DNA of 41,459 bases, from positions 1-41,459 of the forward strand of contig CAZSTR010000013.1 of the NCBI GenBank assembly GCA_964609975.1, in the 5' to 3' direction. Position numbers and translations under genes: made by a program. This document shows, piece by piece, positions 39,421 through 41,459 of the stretch. The notes under the pieces were generated by a model. It was not told the DNA's origin. It ran no database searches and was given only the letters and a program-made list of their open reading frames with translations. Source of the stretch: UBA5905 sp964609975 (GTDB taxonomy: Bacteria; Bacillota; Clostridia; Oscillospirales; Acutalibacteraceae). The stretch's first letter is position 1, and each line of letters starts with the position of its first letter.

Positions 39421-41382
39421 ATGGCCAGAACCTTGGAACAGCTCCAGAAGCAATATAACAGCGCCGCCGCGCCGCAAAAGCGGGGTGGCATGGGGATGCG
39501 CCGTGGCCCCGGCGGGCCGGGACGCCACGGAGGCCCCGGCGGAAAGCCGAAGAACATGAAGAAAACCCTCTCCCGTCTGCTGGGCTATGTGGGGATCTAT
39601 AAGCTTCGCCTCATCGCCGTGCTTGTGTGTATGCTCGTCAGCACCGCCACCTCCCTGCTCGGCTCCTATATGCTGGCGCCCATCATCGACCGGCTGACGC
39701 TGGCCGTCAAGCCGGACGCGGAAATCCGCATGAGCGTGGCCGAAAAGGCCGCCGACAAAATCATCTCCGGCCTGGTCGGCTCACTGTCGCTGCCCGCCTT
39801 CGGCGAGGCCATGGCCTATATTCTCATCGCCGTGCTCCTGCTGGGTCTGATTTATGTGGTGGGCATCGCCACCACCTATTTGCAGGGACGGCTGATGCTG
39901 TCCGTCTCCCAAGGGGTCATCGAACGCATCCGTAACGACCTCTTCGAAAAGCTGCAAAAGCTCCCGGTACGCTATTTCGACAGCCGCCCCACCGGAGAAA
40001 TCATGTCCCGCTTCACCAACGACATCGACAACATTGATGTGATGCTCAACAACTCCCTCACCTCGCTGGTTTCCGGCGCGGTGACCATCCTCGGTACCTT
40101 CGTGTTCATGGTCACCACCAACTGGATTTTGACACTAGTGACGGTGGTGTTTGTGCCCGCTTTCATGAAGGGCGGAATGCTCATCGCCGGCCGCAGTCAA
40201 AAATATTACAGCGGCCAGCAGGCGGCGCTAGGCGCAGTCAACGGCTATATGGAGGAGACCGTCACCGGCCAAAAGGTTATCAAAATTTTCAACCATGAGG
40301 ACACCTGCGTGGAGGAATTCAACACCCTCAACGACGATATGCGGGACAAGCAGTTCCGCGCCCAGTTCTGGGGCGGCGTCATGGGCCCCATCATGGGCAA
40401 CACCAGCCAGATAAGCTACGGCATCACCGTGGGCGTGGGCGGCGTGCTCATGTGCACCGGCGGGCTGACGCCGGGTGCGCTGACCGTGTTCGCCTCCTAT
40501 GCCCGCCAGTTCTCCATGCCCATCAACCAGATTTCCCAGCAAATGTCCACCATTTTCGCCGCCATGGCCGGCGCCGAGCGGGTTTTCGAGGTGATGGATA
40601 CATCCCCGGAGCCTCTCGACGCCAAAGCGCCCCATTCCCCGGAGGAAATGGAGGGACGGGTGGAGCTGTCCCATGTGACCTTCAGTTATTTGCCCGAAAA
40701 GGTGGTACTGCATGACATCTCACTGGTGGCACAGCCCGGCCAGAAGATCGCCTTCGTCGGCTCCACCGGCGCCGGAAAAACCACCATCACCAACCTGCTC
40801 AACCGCTTCTATGACATTCAGGAGGGTGAAATCACCATCGATGGCGTGAATGTCCGGGACTATCCGCTGGATGGACTGCGCCGCAACATCGCCATGGTTT
40901 TGCAGGACACCCATCTATTCACCGGCACGGTGATGGAAAACATCCGCTATGGACGGCTGGAAGCCACCGACGAGGAGGTCATCGCCGCCGCCAAAACCGC
41001 CAGTGCCCATTCCTTCATCATGCGACTGGAAAAGGGCTATGACACCCGGCTGGAGGGTGACGGCGCCAATCTATCCCAGGGACAGCGCCAGCTGTTGAAC
41101 ATCGCCCGCGCCGCCTTGAGCCAGGCGCCGATTTTGGTTCTGGATGAGGCCACAAGCTCCGTGGACACCCGCACCGAGCGCCACATCGAACACGGCATGG
41201 ATCGGCTGATGAAAAACCGCACCACCTTCGTCATCGCCCACCGACTGTCCACCGTGCGCAACGCAGACATGATTCTTGTGCTGGAACAGGGACAGGTCGT
41301 GGAGCGGGGCAACCACGACGCCCTTTTGGCCCAAAAGGGGCGGTATTACGAGCTGTATACCGGCCTCAAGGAGTTGGATTAA
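39421..41382 (+). CDS. ABC exporter half with catalytic site (heterodimer subunit 2)
   Basis: A 653-residue ABC transporter half. A Gly/Arg/Pro-rich N-terminal extension (about 1-45) precedes six membrane helices and an ABC domain. Walker A GSTGAGKT, Walker B LVLDEATSSVD with catalytic Glu and switch IAHRLS are intact; the signature is LSQGQRQ, where Gln replaces the first Gly of LSGGQ. Its Walker motifs with the partner's intact signature form the working site. An extra loop of about 50 residues lies between the first two helices (about 85-130). GGAGG lies just before the ATG. Confidence 0.93.
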   Translation: MARTLEQLQKQYNSAAAPQKRGGMGMRRGPGGPGRHGGPGGKPKNMKKTLSRLLGYVGIYKLRLIAVLVCMLVSTATSLLGSYMLAPIIDRLTLAVKPDAEIRMSVAEKAADKIISGLVGSLSLPAFGEAMAYILIAVLLLGLIYVVGIATTYLQGRLMLSVSQGVIERIRNDLFEKLQKLPVRYFDSRPTGEIMSRFTNDIDNIDVMLNNSLTSLVSGAVTILGTFVFMVTTNWILTLVTVVFVPAFMKGGMLIAGRSQKYYSGQQAALGAVNGYMEETVTGQKVIKIFNHEDTCVEEFNTLNDDMRDKQFRAQFWGGVMGPIMGNTSQISYGITVGVGGVLMCTGGLTPGALTVFASYARQFSMPINQISQQMSTIFAAMAGAERVFEVMDTSPEPLDAKAPHSPEEMEGRVELSHVTFSYLPEKVVLHDISLVAQPGQKIAFVGSTGAGKTTITNLLNRFYDIQEGEITIDGVNVRDYPLDGLRRNIAMVLQDTHLFTGTVMENIRYGRLEATDEEVIAAAKTASAHSFIMRLEKGYDTRLEGDGANLSQGQRQLLNIARAALSQAPILVLDEATSSVDTRTERHIEHGMDRLMKNRTTFVIAHRLSTVRNADMILVLEQGQVVERGNHDALLAQKGRYYELYTGLKELD

Positions 41383-41459
41383 CCCACAAAAAGAGCCGTC
41401 GGCAGAAATGATGAGGTGCCGTAACGAAGGTTTTGAAAACAAGTGGTAAAGACAATTGG
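41383..41459. other. Window end after the exporter operon
   Basis: The last 77 bases hold no gene and no clear terminator hairpin; the operon may continue or end beyond the window. Confidence 0.5.

Noticed and set aside
1..41459. CRISPR array, integrase, rRNA or known riboswitch
   Set aside because: No regularly spaced repeats, no recombinase motifs, no rRNA-like stretches and no leader that I could match to a known riboswitch class were seen on reading both strands.

Overview
The window looks like a chromosomal segment of a GC-rich, spore-forming Firmicute, most likely class Clostridia and probably an Oscillospiraceae/Ruminococcaceae-type gut bacterium. This is inferred from an alpha/beta-type small acid-soluble spore protein gene, a B. 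subtilis-like ecfA1-ecfA2-ecfT-truA order, a Firmicutes-type LexA box in front of uvrA, strong AGGAGG ribosome binding sites, and clostridial families of unknown function (DUF6061, DUF5711, DUF5685, DUF5131). Several short AT-richer patches interrupt the GC-rich backbone and hold accessory or decayed genes.

Layout. 1-1600 (minus strand): an incomplete AAA/DUF4143-type ATPase gene behind a clear promoter and a 28-bp palindrome, a DUF6061 gene, and a SASP gene with an odd C-terminus. 1600-13260 (minus): one compact 11-gene housekeeping cluster, ruvB, glmM, a 23S rRNA methyltransferase-like gene, ecfA1, ecfA2, ecfT, truA, a DUF5711 beta-propeller-like protein, a CvpA-family protein, a pgsA-like phosphatidyltransferase and a zinc-finger Clp ATPase, closed by an intrinsic terminator. 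13460-15010 (minus): ychF with its own promoter and terminator, then a small gene broken by one missing base. 15055-17700: a GH20-type glycosidase gene divergent from an AraC-family regulator, separated by facing promoters and a double-hairpin repeat. 17786-20300: an aminotransferase gene, then an AT-rich accessory patch with a perfect 18-bp inverted repeat, two small unknown ORFs and a truncated transposase.

20400-28025: an ABC-F gene; a membrane-anchored LysM/G5/M23 peptidoglycan hydrolase; a small secreted protein with a degenerate sorting signal; and uvrA with a consensus promoter and LexA box. 28148-30250: a three-gene cassette of a DUF5685 protein, a J-domain/TPR protein with a cysteine-packed tail, and an integral membrane protein. 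30283-33550: tRNA-Lys, a GH39-type glycosidase, and a convergent SGNH hydrolase whose N-terminus is split by a G9 tract. 33546-34740: two decayed genes (a MATE transporter and a secreted-protein fragment). 35092-35465: a tRNA-Met/Glu/Val operon. 35522-41382: DUF5131, an HD-domain nucleotidase, and a MarR regulator overlapping a two-gene heterodimeric ABC exporter.

The genes most worth a closer look are the ABC-F protein with one fully degenerate composite ATP site, the DUF5685/J-domain/membrane cassette, and the SGNH hydrolase with a possible phase-variable tract. No CRISPR array, integrase, rRNA or complete insertion sequence is visible.
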